Shown piece by piece: positions 8,631 to 17,536 of a stretch of 64,000 nt of DNA. A program made the translations under genes and the position numbers. Location: contig JACPCV010000003.1 of assembly GCA_016184345.1 (NCBI GenBank), positions 62,001 through 126,000 of the forward strand, written 5' to 3'. The notes beneath the pieces are model-generated. The model saw nothing but the letters and a program-made list of their open reading frames with translations. It did no database searches and was not told the origin of the DNA. This stretch comes from Candidatus Woesearchaeota archaeon. GTDB lineage: Archaea > Nanobdellota > Nanobdellia > Woesearchaeales > UBA10216. How positions within the stretch are numbered: position 1 is the stretch's first letter; each line of letters begins with the position of its first letter.

Positions 8631-10811
8631 GTGGTCACAGCCGGTGCTACAAATAGTCAGATGGAGGCTGAACTCCAAAGGCAAGCCACGGAAAAGGCCA
8701 GACAAAACATTGAATGGCAAAAACAGCAGGACAGGATAGCAGCCGAAGAAAAGAGATTAAGGGCAGGCGGGCCTGCAAATAGGATTTCCCAAGGTATGAA
8801 AGGCGTTGGCAGCAAGTTCGCCCCTGCGATGCAGGGAGCGGCAGCTGGCGCAGGCTTCGCTGTTAGCCAAGCTGGAGTGCAGACTGCAAAGGGATTACTT
8901 GCTAAGCCTGTTAATCTTCTTCGCAACATTATCCCTGAAAATGTGATGGGTTATTATGTTCTGCTCATCATGATTGTTTATTGGTATAGTTGGCTAGCTG
9001 GGTTCGCTGCTCCTTTAGTGCTTGCATCACATTCTGTTTTGGCGCTGATTGGGTTCTTCTTGTTCGTGTACGTTGAGAATAGCCTGGAGGAAGGCAAAGG
9101 GTCACTGTGGCAGATAGTTCGGCGCAACGGCGTAACGTTTTCCATCCTCCTGATTATTGACTACATGCTGCTAACAGGCAACATTCAATGGACTCTTGTG
9201 TTCATTGCAGCGCTGCTGCTGGCATTCAGGGAAGGCAACCCATTGGAGGATTTAAAGCGGGTGGTAATGGTGATGCTCATCGCCGCGGCAGCGTCTGCTG
9301 TAGCGCCTTTCTTGTACAACCAGTTCAACCGGCTCTTCTTCTCTGCATTGGCAAAAATTGCCTTGCCATTCGACTTTGAAGTCTTGTCGCTGAATTTTAG
9401 CTATTTGCCGTTCATTGTTGGGCTGCTCGCCAACCGCACATTTACATACCCTTTCTTTTGGTTTGCTATTTTCGGGCTGAGCAAGAAGACCAGGGTGGCT
9501 CGCTCGTTGGCATGGATTATTATGTTTTTGTTTATTTTCGCCTCGTGGCCTAACATTGCCCCTGAGGTCAGCAAGCTCCACGGCCAATACATTACCGGTG
9601 CCACCCCTGAGCAAAAAGCGTTCTGGCCCAACCTAGCCAAACAGGCGGGAACAAACTTCAAAGTTACATTAACTTCACTTTTCCAGTCTTTCACGGTGCG
9701 AACGGCTTCCGCTTACGAGAAAACCTACGGGGGTCTTGAGCAGACCTTCGGCTTTGGCGAGCCAAAACAGCAGCCAAAGCTCGGCCTCGCTTTAGCTCAG
9801 GACAACACGATGCTCAAGAAGTATGACCTTGGCTTCAAACAACCTGAGCCGAGCTTCGTAATGAGGGTAACCAGTCCTTTTCCAGCAGATGCAAAGAAGC
9901 CGTATATTGAAGTCACAAACATCAACTGCTATGACAAGCTGAAAAAGCTAAAGTTCGAGTCTGTGGTTACTTCCAAAGGTGTAACTCCAACCGAAGACGG
10001 TCCTGTTAAGGTATTCTATAACGGCCCCGACGGCGGGACTCTGGTGAGGTGCACATTTTCAGGCTGGGAAAGCGGGGACTACACCATCGCTGCTGAGGTT
10101 GACTATAAGGTTGACTCTACTGCTTTCCTTACCACAGCGTTTATTCGTACAGACCAGGACGAAGCATTGCGCTTACAAGGCATTGACCCTGCTGTTGTCA
10201 ACAAAATACCGCCTGCAACGGCAAAATACGATAACATGCCAGTCGTTTTAACTTGGGCGCCTGACCTTAAAAAGTCTCCGGTAAGTATAGAGATAAGAGA
10301 GCCTAGCGATGCAAATAAGTTGATTACTGGTAACGTTATCTCAAAACAGGAGTGGGATTTGCTAAATACGGTTTACGTTTCAAAAAACGTAGGCTGGGAA
10401 AACAGCGAAATCAAGGAGGTAAAGAGCCTCACTTTGACTGTACCAAAAGGTGTAAAATTTGTGGGTGACACTTGCGATTTTGACCTTGGCAAGGCAAGAA
10501 CAAAGGAAGATGGTAGCACAGAGTACCCCCTTCTGGGCAAAAAGATTACTAAAAGATTCGTAGGCGATGCAATCCGATTTGATTGTGGGATGAAGGTTTC
10601 GAAGGAAGTGTTAAGCGGCGCTGACTGGGCTCCTGCAAGGTTTGACGTGGAAGGTAGCTTTATCTTCACCACAAAGCTGGATAGCATAACCTTTACTGTT
10701 GAGGGAAGCGAAAAGGATGCGGCAACACAGGCGGCTCAAAGCGGCGCTGAGCCAACGCAACCGCCAGCTTCAGCCCCTACAGCTCCTCCGCCTCCAGGAA
10801 TACAAGTTTAA
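8631..10811 (+). CDS. Large polytopic membrane protein with extracytoplasmic domain
   Basis: 726 aa; several hydrophobic segments (e.g. NVMGYYVLLIMIVYWYSWLAGFAAPLVLA), then hydrophilic domain and Pro-rich tail; 5 nt before the next lipoprotein gene. Confidence 0.75.
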   Translation: MVTAGATNSQMEAELQRQATEKARQNIEWQKQQDRIAAEEKRLRAGGPANRISQGMKGVGSKFAPAMQGAAAGAGFAVSQAGVQTAKGLLAKPVNLLRNIIPENVMGYYVLLIMIVYWYSWLAGFAAPLVLASHSVLALIGFFLFVYVENSLEEGKGSLWQIVRRNGVTFSILLIIDYMLLTGNIQWTLVFIAALLLAFREGNPLEDLKRVVMVMLIAAAASAVAPFLYNQFNRLFFSALAKIALPFDFEVLSLNFSYLPFIVGLLANRTFTYPFFWFAIFGLSKKTRVARSLAWIIMFLFIFASWPNIAPEVSKLHGQYITGATPEQKAFWPNLAKQAGTNFKVTLTSLFQSFTVRTASAYEKTYGGLEQTFGFGEPKQQPKLGLALAQDNTMLKKYDLGFKQPEPSFVMRVTSPFPADAKKPYIEVTNINCYDKLKKLKFESVVTSKGVTPTEDGPVKVFYNGPDGGTLVRCTFSGWESGDYTIAAEVDYKVDSTAFLTTAFIRTDQDEALRLQGIDPAVVNKIPPATAKYDNMPVVLTWAPDLKKSPVSIEIREPSDANKLITGNVISKQEWDLLNTVYVSKNVGWENSEIKEVKSLTLTVPKGVKFVGDTCDFDLGKARTKEDGSTEYPLLGKKITKRFVGDAIRFDCGMKVSKEVLSGADWAPARFDVEGSFIFTTKLDSITFTVEGSEKDAATQAAQSGAEPTQPPASAPTAPPPPGIQV

Positions 10812-10816
10812 GTAAA

Positions 10817-11881
10817 ATGGCAACCAACAAACTTTTCAGCAGCAACAGTTTATTATTAGCCGCGGCGCTCGCCACAGTGCTTTTGGCAGCCGGCTGCGGC
10901 CAGCTTGGCGGAGGGAAAGGCAAGGCCTCAACAATACCTGAGGTTTACACTGGCACTGCTGGCGTGGAAGCAACCTTTGCTCCAGATGGCGTTCCAAGCG
11001 TTATGACCGAAGGCAGCACTTCGGACGCTGTGCTTCTCATCTCCAACAGGGGGGCGGTTGATGCTGACATCTCAGACGCCATAGTCAAGGTGAGCGATAA
11101 TGCGGAGGCTGTTGTTTTTGGCGATGATAAGAAAAAGGTGAAGGTTATTGGCAGCGATGAATTAGTCGGCATGCTCAGCGATACAACTGTAAAAGCGAGC
11201 AAGAAGCTTCCTGGCAAGGTTTCCAACACTGTTGGGTCTCTGGATTCAATTAAAGTGAAGGTAACAGCGAAAAATGTCCCAGGCAATGACGCAGTCACTA
11301 CAGGGCTGCTGTCAACAGTATGCTACAAGTATGAAACAAGGCTCACCGCGAACGTTTGCGTTGACGCTGCGCCTTTCAGCTTCCAGAAGCAGAGGAAGCC
11401 ATGCGATGCAAAGCTGCCTTTGGTTTTCCAGAGCCAAGGAGCTCCTGTTGCTGTGAAGAAGATAGAAACGCTTTCTCCTGAGAAGGAAGGCGGCTTTGTG
11501 AGGCCAAAGTTCAAGATTTACTTTGCAAACGCCGCCAGCGGTACTGTTATTGATAAAAACAGCCTAAACCTGTTCTGCACTGATAAAGACCCTAGTAAGA
11601 CTGATGATAAGGTAAGGATTATCTGGGTTGACAGCGTTGCCCTGAATGACAAAGAGCTGGTGTGCAATAACAAAGACGAGAAAAGGAATGCAAGGCCGAT
11701 TACGCTCACAGGCAGCCTCGCCAACGACTTTGTGCTGTGCAGCTACACTGAAAATGATTTCCGTGAGGGCTCGGGCGTCTTTGCAACCCCGCTTAAGGTT
11801 GAAGTGAGCTACGGCTACCGCTCCACAAGCGAGCCAGTCCCGGTAAGGGTTGAGAAGGGGTTTGCGCCAGCATCTCCTTAG
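10817..11881 (+). CDS. Lipoprotein (envelope protein)
   Basis: Signal with lipobox LLAAGC; shares VCYKY...domain with 16439..17527. Confidence 0.75.
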   Translation: MATNKLFSSNSLLLAAALATVLLAAGCGQLGGGKGKASTIPEVYTGTAGVEATFAPDGVPSVMTEGSTSDAVLLISNRGAVDADISDAIVKVSDNAEAVVFGDDKKKVKVIGSDELVGMLSDTTVKASKKLPGKVSNTVGSLDSIKVKVTAKNVPGNDAVTTGLLSTVCYKYETRLTANVCVDAAPFSFQKQRKPCDAKLPLVFQSQGAPVAVKKIETLSPEKEGGFVRPKFKIYFANAASGTVIDKNSLNLFCTDKDPSKTDDKVRIIWVDSVALNDKELVCNNKDEKRNARPITLTGSLANDFVLCSYTENDFREGSGVFATPLKVEVSYGYRSTSEPVPVRVEKGFAPASP

Positions 11882-11894
11882 CAACTGCAACGAC

Positions 11895-13805
11895 TCAATA
11901 GCTTATTCCAAGAAGTTTTAGTATGTCTCCTTTCTGCTTCTCGCTGACGCATTTTTGTTTTATGCATAGCTCTGTTTTGCACTCAAAGTTGTGGCTGCAC
12001 TGCCGCCCGGATTCCTTCTGGTTCTGCCAAGTGCCGCTTGAGATGTCGCAGTACTGGCCTGCTTGCACTGTTCCGATAGGGGAGCATTTAGACCTCGCTG
12101 TTATTGCAAATGTCTGCTTGTTGTTGTCTTCGTTTGATTCGGCAATAACCCCTTCTTGTAGGAGTTTCCCTTGCGCGCCAAGCTGCGGGAGGTCTATTTC
12201 AACAACAGCCCTGTAGTTCGCTGTAATGTCATCAACGCTGCACTCACTTCCTTGCAGAGTATCTTGGGTGATAAACCTCGGGTCGAGGGCGAACTTTCGC
12301 TGCCCCCCAGGCCCTATTGCTGCAATCATTGGCTCCTTTGCTGTTGCCCTGCAAATTTCTGCATCGCCTTTGAATATTGTGATTCTGTTTTCCATTGACG
12401 GTGTTGAGTATGCTGGAAGTTCACCTTTGTTTTCCACAGTTATGAAGACAGGGCCTATTGCGACAGGCAGCGTGTCAAGGCTTGTTATGCTTGTTTCAAT
12501 GCCTGTTGGAGCGAGGTCTGGCTTGGTTTTGGGGCTCACGCTTAAAGTCGTTATTTGCTTGTTGTCGTTGTCGTTTTCGTTCGTCTCCGGGTAAGAGGAC
12601 TGGGTGTCAACAACTGCTGCCACTACCAGGTCTCCTGAGAAGTCTTCTGGTATTTTCACCGTCTGTTTTGCCAGCTGCCTGGTTCCCCCTGCCTTTATGG
12701 GGCCATCAAGCACTACGTTAACATCAGCATAAATTGGCTTGATTACCTCTGTGCCGGATTCCTTTTCCTTTGAAAAGTATATGGCATTGCTTATGGTTGT
12801 AGTCCCGCTCATGTCATACTGGGTTGCGGGCTTTGAGCCTGTGTTCTTGATTGAAAATGTGACCTCAACCGAATCGCCGCTTTTCAGCCCCGTGCTGGGG
12901 CTTATCAGAAGCACAGGCATGAGGTTGACGCCTTTCAGGGCTTCCTTTTCAGCTTCTGTGCATTCCCTGGCAGACATCGCTGTGCATTCCTTATTTTGGC
13001 AGCCGTAGCTAACGTATTCGTTGGTGCTGCAGCCGCTTTTGGCTGCGCATTCTTTTTCGTTACACAGCGCCTCAGAAGGTGTTCCGTCATCAAGGGTGCA
13101 GTCATTCTGAGCCCAAACCCATAAGCCCTTGCCAAGGTAAGCTTCACGCAGTTTTTCGGAAGTGCCGATAATTAAAAAATCGTCATCGCAGATTCCCTCA
13201 GCTTCGGGGTCTGAAAGTTTTCGAGTTAACTTGCAGACTTCAGGTGAGTAAATCATGATATCCTCTATGCCGCTGCCGCATGTTCCTTTTAGTTCAGCGT
13301 CGAATGATTTGCTAAGCATACCTTTGCTAACGGATATGAAGTTCCAACCTGAATTCAGTTTGGAGGCTTTTCCTAGGAATTCTGCATAACCCTTGCTGTT
13401 GAGGTCGCATTTTGAATTTTTAGGCGTGTAAAGCCAAAGCCCATAGCCGACCGCATCTTTTGTGATGGTGCGCGAATCATCTTTCCAATGCAGCCTTAGC
13501 CACTCTGTTGGCGGGGCCTGCCTTTTTGTATCATAAACGCCCCAGGCAATAACCACGTCACAGGTGTCTTTCAGTTGGGGTTGGCTGAAGCTTTTGCCAA
13601 CCATGTCCTCTGTTATGGAGATGGCCTGCCAGCCTCCTGTCAGTTCAATGGCTGAAGCGCCGGTAAGTGCCAATAGAGCAAAAACCATGAGGAAAACAGG
13701 CAGCACTATCTGGCGAAGCTTGGATTCTGTCATCAGCGCTACTCTTGCGCGGCGGCTATATTTAAACATTCTGGCATAAAACGACTTTGTGCAGGGCATA
13801 GACAT
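11895..13805 (-). CDS. Secreted surface protein with CARDB-like domains
   Basis: Signal peptide; VEVTFSIKNTGSKPATQY..., DLAPTGIETSITSL...GPVFITVENKGELPAYS; likely start at internal M (MTESKLRQ). Confidence 0.7.
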   Translation of the reverse strand: MSMPCTKSFYARMFKYSRRARVALMTESKLRQIVLPVFLMVFALLALTGASAIELTGGWQAISITEDMVGKSFSQPQLKDTCDVVIAWGVYDTKRQAPPTEWLRLHWKDDSRTITKDAVGYGLWLYTPKNSKCDLNSKGYAEFLGKASKLNSGWNFISVSKGMLSKSFDAELKGTCGSGIEDIMIYSPEVCKLTRKLSDPEAEGICDDDFLIIGTSEKLREAYLGKGLWVWAQNDCTLDDGTPSEALCNEKECAAKSGCSTNEYVSYGCQNKECTAMSARECTEAEKEALKGVNLMPVLLISPSTGLKSGDSVEVTFSIKNTGSKPATQYDMSGTTTISNAIYFSKEKESGTEVIKPIYADVNVVLDGPIKAGGTRQLAKQTVKIPEDFSGDLVVAAVVDTQSSYPETNENDNDNKQITTLSVSPKTKPDLAPTGIETSITSLDTLPVAIGPVFITVENKGELPAYSTPSMENRITIFKGDAEICRATAKEPMIAAIGPGGQRKFALDPRFITQDTLQGSECSVDDITANYRAVVEIDLPQLGAQGKLLQEGVIAESNEDNNKQTFAITARSKCSPIGTVQAGQYCDISSGTWQNQKESGRQCSHNFECKTELCIKQKCVSEKQKGDILKLLGISY

Positions 13806-13969
13806 ATGTCGCCAGTGCTTATGTTTTTATGGTTAATATGAAGAAAGGGTTTACTGCAGCAAGCCCTTAGTGCTGAAGGTTTGGCTCAAGGCAAGATTAG
13901 TAAAAGAGCTGGAGTCTGCCGGCTTAGGAGTTCTGCCTTAACCGCTCAGGTGATGTTCGGCGCGGAGCG

Positions 13970-13989
13970 CCCCCCCCCCCCCAAAAAAA
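13970..13989. repeat. Homopolymer tract C13A7 adjacent to the TATA box of the 14033 surface gene
   Basis: gcg(C)13(A)7ggtttatatag read directly. Confidence 0.9.
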
Positions 13990-14032
13990 GGTTTATATAG
14001 TAGCTGTTGCAGAGTTGAGGTGCTAACAAACA

Positions 14033-15462
14033 ATGATTGACTCTGGCAAGCTTAAAGGAGGTGTGGCTGTAGTTCTGCTACTTGCTGTGCTGGCGGTTTT
14101 TGACGGCTACAGCAGCTACGCTAATAACCGCGTCACGGGCGCATATTACATTTACGGTTTACAATCAGGAAGTACTGTACAATCAGAGAGTACTGCGGCA
14201 GATTGCCAGTTTGACCTAGCTGCATATCCGTGCATGTTCGGTTACGCTAACGGCAAAGATTTTGACGGAGTCGTGGTTGTTGGCGACCAGGCAGATAGCT
14301 CTAACGTGATTAGTTCTGTAGATATAATTGAGGGGCTGAAGGGCTATTTTAGCAGTGTGCCATTATCAGCTAAACTGGCTTCTGAGCTCGCAAGCCCGAC
14401 TGCTCACAAGGTTATCTCTGTTGGCGGTGCATGCTCGAATGCTGTGACAGCGGATTGGCTTGGCAACCCTGCAGATTGCACAACTGGGCTGAAAGAAGGA
14501 AAGGCAGTCATAAAGCTCATTAGGCACGCAAACGGCCAGATAGGTGTTATTGTGATGGGCTACTCTGCTATGGACATCAGAAGGGCTGCACGTGTATTGG
14601 CCAACTACAAGCAATGGCAGGACGCGGGGAAACTAATGGGAAATGAAATAATAGTCACAGGGACTGGCGTGGCAGACGGCGCTATCGCCGTATTTGAATC
14701 AGAAAAATCATTCAAACCAAATGCTGGCGGGGGCTTGTATGCAGGCCTTGAGTATACCTGCCATGATGGGACTGGTGGCGGAATTGCCCAGTCAACAGGA
14801 AACTGCGTTGGCTATGATGAAATCAGGCAAGATGCTGAGCTTGGCTGCCTCGGCCGCTGCTCCAGCACTGGCTTGTTGAAATGCGGCGTGGATAACCTTA
14901 AGTTTACCCCTTGTGGTGCAACAGGCAAGACAGCCCTGCCTGTTCCGAGTTCTGCAACAACGCCAGTGAACCTTACCCCTGGCTGGAACATTCTTGGCGC
15001 CAATGCACTGTACGGCCTTGAGTCAACTGAATGTGATAAAGGCAAGGTTGACAAGACAATTTATAATTGGAACCCTGTAAAGAACGACTATGATGCCTGC
15101 AAGTTGGACGATAACTTGAATCCGGGCCAATGCATTGAAATTGTAAGAGCAGTATGGGTGTACACCATCCTGGACGAAAAGTGTGATATGCATAGCAGGC
15201 TTGGTGTAGCGCCAGCCTACCCAATTAGCTTAGTAAGGGGCTGGAACATGCTGGCTGTCCAGCCTGAGTGGATAAACAGGAAAGTTTCAGACGTCGTTCC
15301 CAAAAGCGGTGCGGCTTCGTGCTTGGCTGGGCTTACTACGCTACTACTGGAGGTTGGATGCCGGTTAATGAAGATACCGTCTTCGCCCACAGCATTGCTT
15401 TAAGCACTGGAAGAGGTTTCTGGGCTTACGTTGACAGCGACTGCAGCTTCACGGTAGTTTAG
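14033..15462 (+). pseudogene. Secreted surface protein, interrupted by an apparent 1-nt frameshift near 15325-15345
   Basis: ORF 14033..15403 ends in a non-native tail; the alternative frame continues WAYYATTGGWMPVNEDTVFAHSIALSTGRGFWAYVDSDCSFTVV* to 15462. Confidence 0.65.
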
Positions 15463-15489
15463 CTTATCACGAGAGACGGAAAACCGATA

Positions 15490-16390
15490 GGCTCTGTAGA
15501 AAGTCTTAATAAAACAGCCCTCCCCTAGGGCTGTTGCCCTGATGGGGAGAGCAGGGTGGAATGTGACTCCACCATGAAAAAGAGTGAACGTTTGGATAGA
15601 AAAATTAATCGGTTATTCAAAGCAGTAGGACATCCGCGCTGGGCTCATCACATGGGCCCGAAAAAGTTTCAGACTTGGATTCTGTGCCTTGGACAGATTG
15701 TGAAGCAGGTTTATCAGCTTTCTTATCGCAGAGCTGCTAAGTTTCTCGACGAGTTTTACGGTATTAAGCTGCATTGGACTACATTGCAAAAGGCAGCCAA
15801 GCGGCTGCCAAAAAGCCTTTGGCAATCGTTGCTCGCGGCAACGATTGAAGTAGGAAACATTGCTCTTGCTGCCGGTGATGGCACAGGATTTGCCAGAACT
15901 GGCCCGAGCAGTTATTATTTACGCAGAATTGGCCAAGACTGGCCTGTAAGCAGACCCGTGCAGGCCATCACGCTGATTGATGTGAAGCTGCGCAAGTTCA
16001 TCGCCGGTAACTTTTTTGCAAAACCGCATGGCGAGGCAAAAAGAATACCAAACTTGCACAAGCAAGTTCCTGTCAGCATTGATGTTTTATTGCTGGACAA
16101 AGGATTTGATGCAGAATGGCTTCACCAATGGCTTGATGAGAACGGCACGTTTTCCGTTGCGCCTGTGCGCAAAGGATGCCGTCGAGGACGGCATCGAAAA
16201 CTGCTGCGAGACTGCTTTGACTGGTGCCTGTACTGGCAACGGAACATCGTTGAAAGCTTGTTCTCTGCACTCAAGAGATTGTTTGGCAGCACACTCAAGT
16301 GCAAGCACATAAGAACTCAAACAGCAGAGCTGTTTTGTAGGCTAATCGCCTACAACTTAGGCTATCGCCTAAGACTTTTTCTACTAAGCC
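15490..16390 (+). mobile_element. Insertion sequence with DDE transposase, imperfect TIRs (GGCTCTGTAGAAA-GTCTTA / GGCTTAGTAGAAAAAGTCTTA) and 9-bp TSD AAACCGATA (15481-15489, 16391-16399)
   Basis: TIRs and TSD read directly on both sides of the transposase ORF. Confidence 0.88.
15513..15535. repeat. 9-bp hairpin AACAGCCCT-CCCCT-AGGGCTGTT at the left end of the IS
   Basis: Read directly. Confidence 0.8.
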
Positions 16391-16410
16391 AAACCGATAG
16401 AAACCTTTAA
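15574..16410 (+). CDS. DDE (IS4/IS5-like) transposase
   Basis: GDGTGF, LLLDKGFDA, NIVESLFSALKRLFG catalytic-type motifs; ORF 15556..16410. Confidence 0.85.
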   Translation: MKKSERLDRKINRLFKAVGHPRWAHHMGPKKFQTWILCLGQIVKQVYQLSYRRAAKFLDEFYGIKLHWTTLQKAAKRLPKSLWQSLLAATIEVGNIALAAGDGTGFARTGPSSYYLRRIGQDWPVSRPVQAITLIDVKLRKFIAGNFFAKPHGEAKRIPNLHKQVPVSIDVLLLDKGFDAEWLHQWLDENGTFSVAPVRKGCRRGRHRKLLRDCFDWCLYWQRNIVESLFSALKRLFGSTLKCKHIRTQTAELFCRLIAYNLGYRLRLFLLSQTDRNL

Positions 16411-16438
16411 ATACGTCTTTTTTCAGAATCGTGTTAAA

Positions 16439-17527
16439 ATGCAAAAGGGTGTGATAGTTCTGGCATTGTTGGCTTTGGCGCTTGCTGTTGCAGGGTGCCA
16501 GGGCGGTGGCAAGACTGTTTCGTCCTCCTCAACGCCCTTTATTGGAGGCAGTGAGGGGCTAAGGGTTAGCTTTGTTGAGAATGCACCTCCAACTGAGGTC
16601 CTTGATAACCCAAAGCCGGCTGACAAAACGCAAGTCCAGAAATTTGATGTAATACTGAGAGTGGAAAATGTTGGCGAGCAGGATGTTGCTGCAGGCAGCA
16701 TCAAGACAACGATAGGCGGGATTTACCCTGCGGACTTTGACAAGACAAACGCTGATTTGCAGAACGTTCTTTTCTCAGTAAAGCGCCCTGGCGTCGCAAC
16801 AGTCACTGGCGTCAAGAAGGACCCGGAAGGCGACAAGCTGCCAGGCTCTATTGAAGAGCTAACTTTCAAGGACTTGGCTTACATTAAGCAGCTTGAAGGC
16901 AACAACGAGTTCCCAATCCAGGCAGATGTTTGCTATAAGTACACTACAAAGGCAGTGGGAGATTTCTGCATGAGGGCAGACCTCACTAGGACGCAGGGAG
17001 GGGTTTGCCAGGCAAAGGGCACAAAGCCGGTGTTCAGCTCCGGCTCCCCGGTTCAGGTAACTTCTGTTGACGAGTCTATCGGTGGCAGGAACAAGGTAAT
17101 ACTGAAGTTTAAGATTAAAACTCTGGGAAGCGGCAGCTTCTTCAAGCCGGACGCACTTGGCACTGCTGGCACCCCCAACTGCGTGAGAGGCGACTTCTCT
17201 AAAGAAAACTTTGTTAAGGTAACTGTTAATTCCGGAGTTGCCGGATTGACGTGCAGCGGATTTACAAGCAACAATGCGCAATCAGCTACCGGTGATGTAA
17301 GGCTTTCTAACGGAGAGGGAACTATCACTTGCATACAGGATGGCATAAATGTTGATGCTGTGCAGAAAGCGAACCTGCAGATTGAATACCACCACCTTAT
17401 CTCAGCTTCTACAAAGCTTCTTGTGAAGCACCTGCCGGGGTTTGAAGCAACGCCAACAGCAGGAGGCAATATCGTGGCGGCAGATTCCTCAGCACCCGCT
17501 CCTCCGCCAGTGCCAACAAAAAAATAG
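16439..17527 (+). CDS. Lipoprotein, paralog of 10817..11881
   Basis: Lipobox AVAGC; GGSEGLRVSFVENAPPTEV...; VCYKYTTKAVGDFCMRADLT versus VCYKYETRLTANVCVDAAPF. Confidence 0.75.
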   Translation: MQKGVIVLALLALALAVAGCQGGGKTVSSSSTPFIGGSEGLRVSFVENAPPTEVLDNPKPADKTQVQKFDVILRVENVGEQDVAAGSIKTTIGGIYPADFDKTNADLQNVLFSVKRPGVATVTGVKKDPEGDKLPGSIEELTFKDLAYIKQLEGNNEFPIQADVCYKYTTKAVGDFCMRADLTRTQGGVCQAKGTKPVFSSGSPVQVTSVDESIGGRNKVILKFKIKTLGSGSFFKPDALGTAGTPNCVRGDFSKENFVKVTVNSGVAGLTCSGFTSNNAQSATGDVRLSNGEGTITCIQDGINVDAVQKANLQIEYHHLISASTKLLVKHLPGFEATPTAGGNIVAADSSAPAPPPVPTKK

Positions 17528-17536
17528 TTAAGATTT

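Noticed and set aside
14160-14200. Short tandem repeat (TACAATCAGGAAGTACTG / TACAATCAGAGAGTACTG)
   Set aside because: Only two imperfect units within the surface-protein signal region; too little to claim a variable repeat
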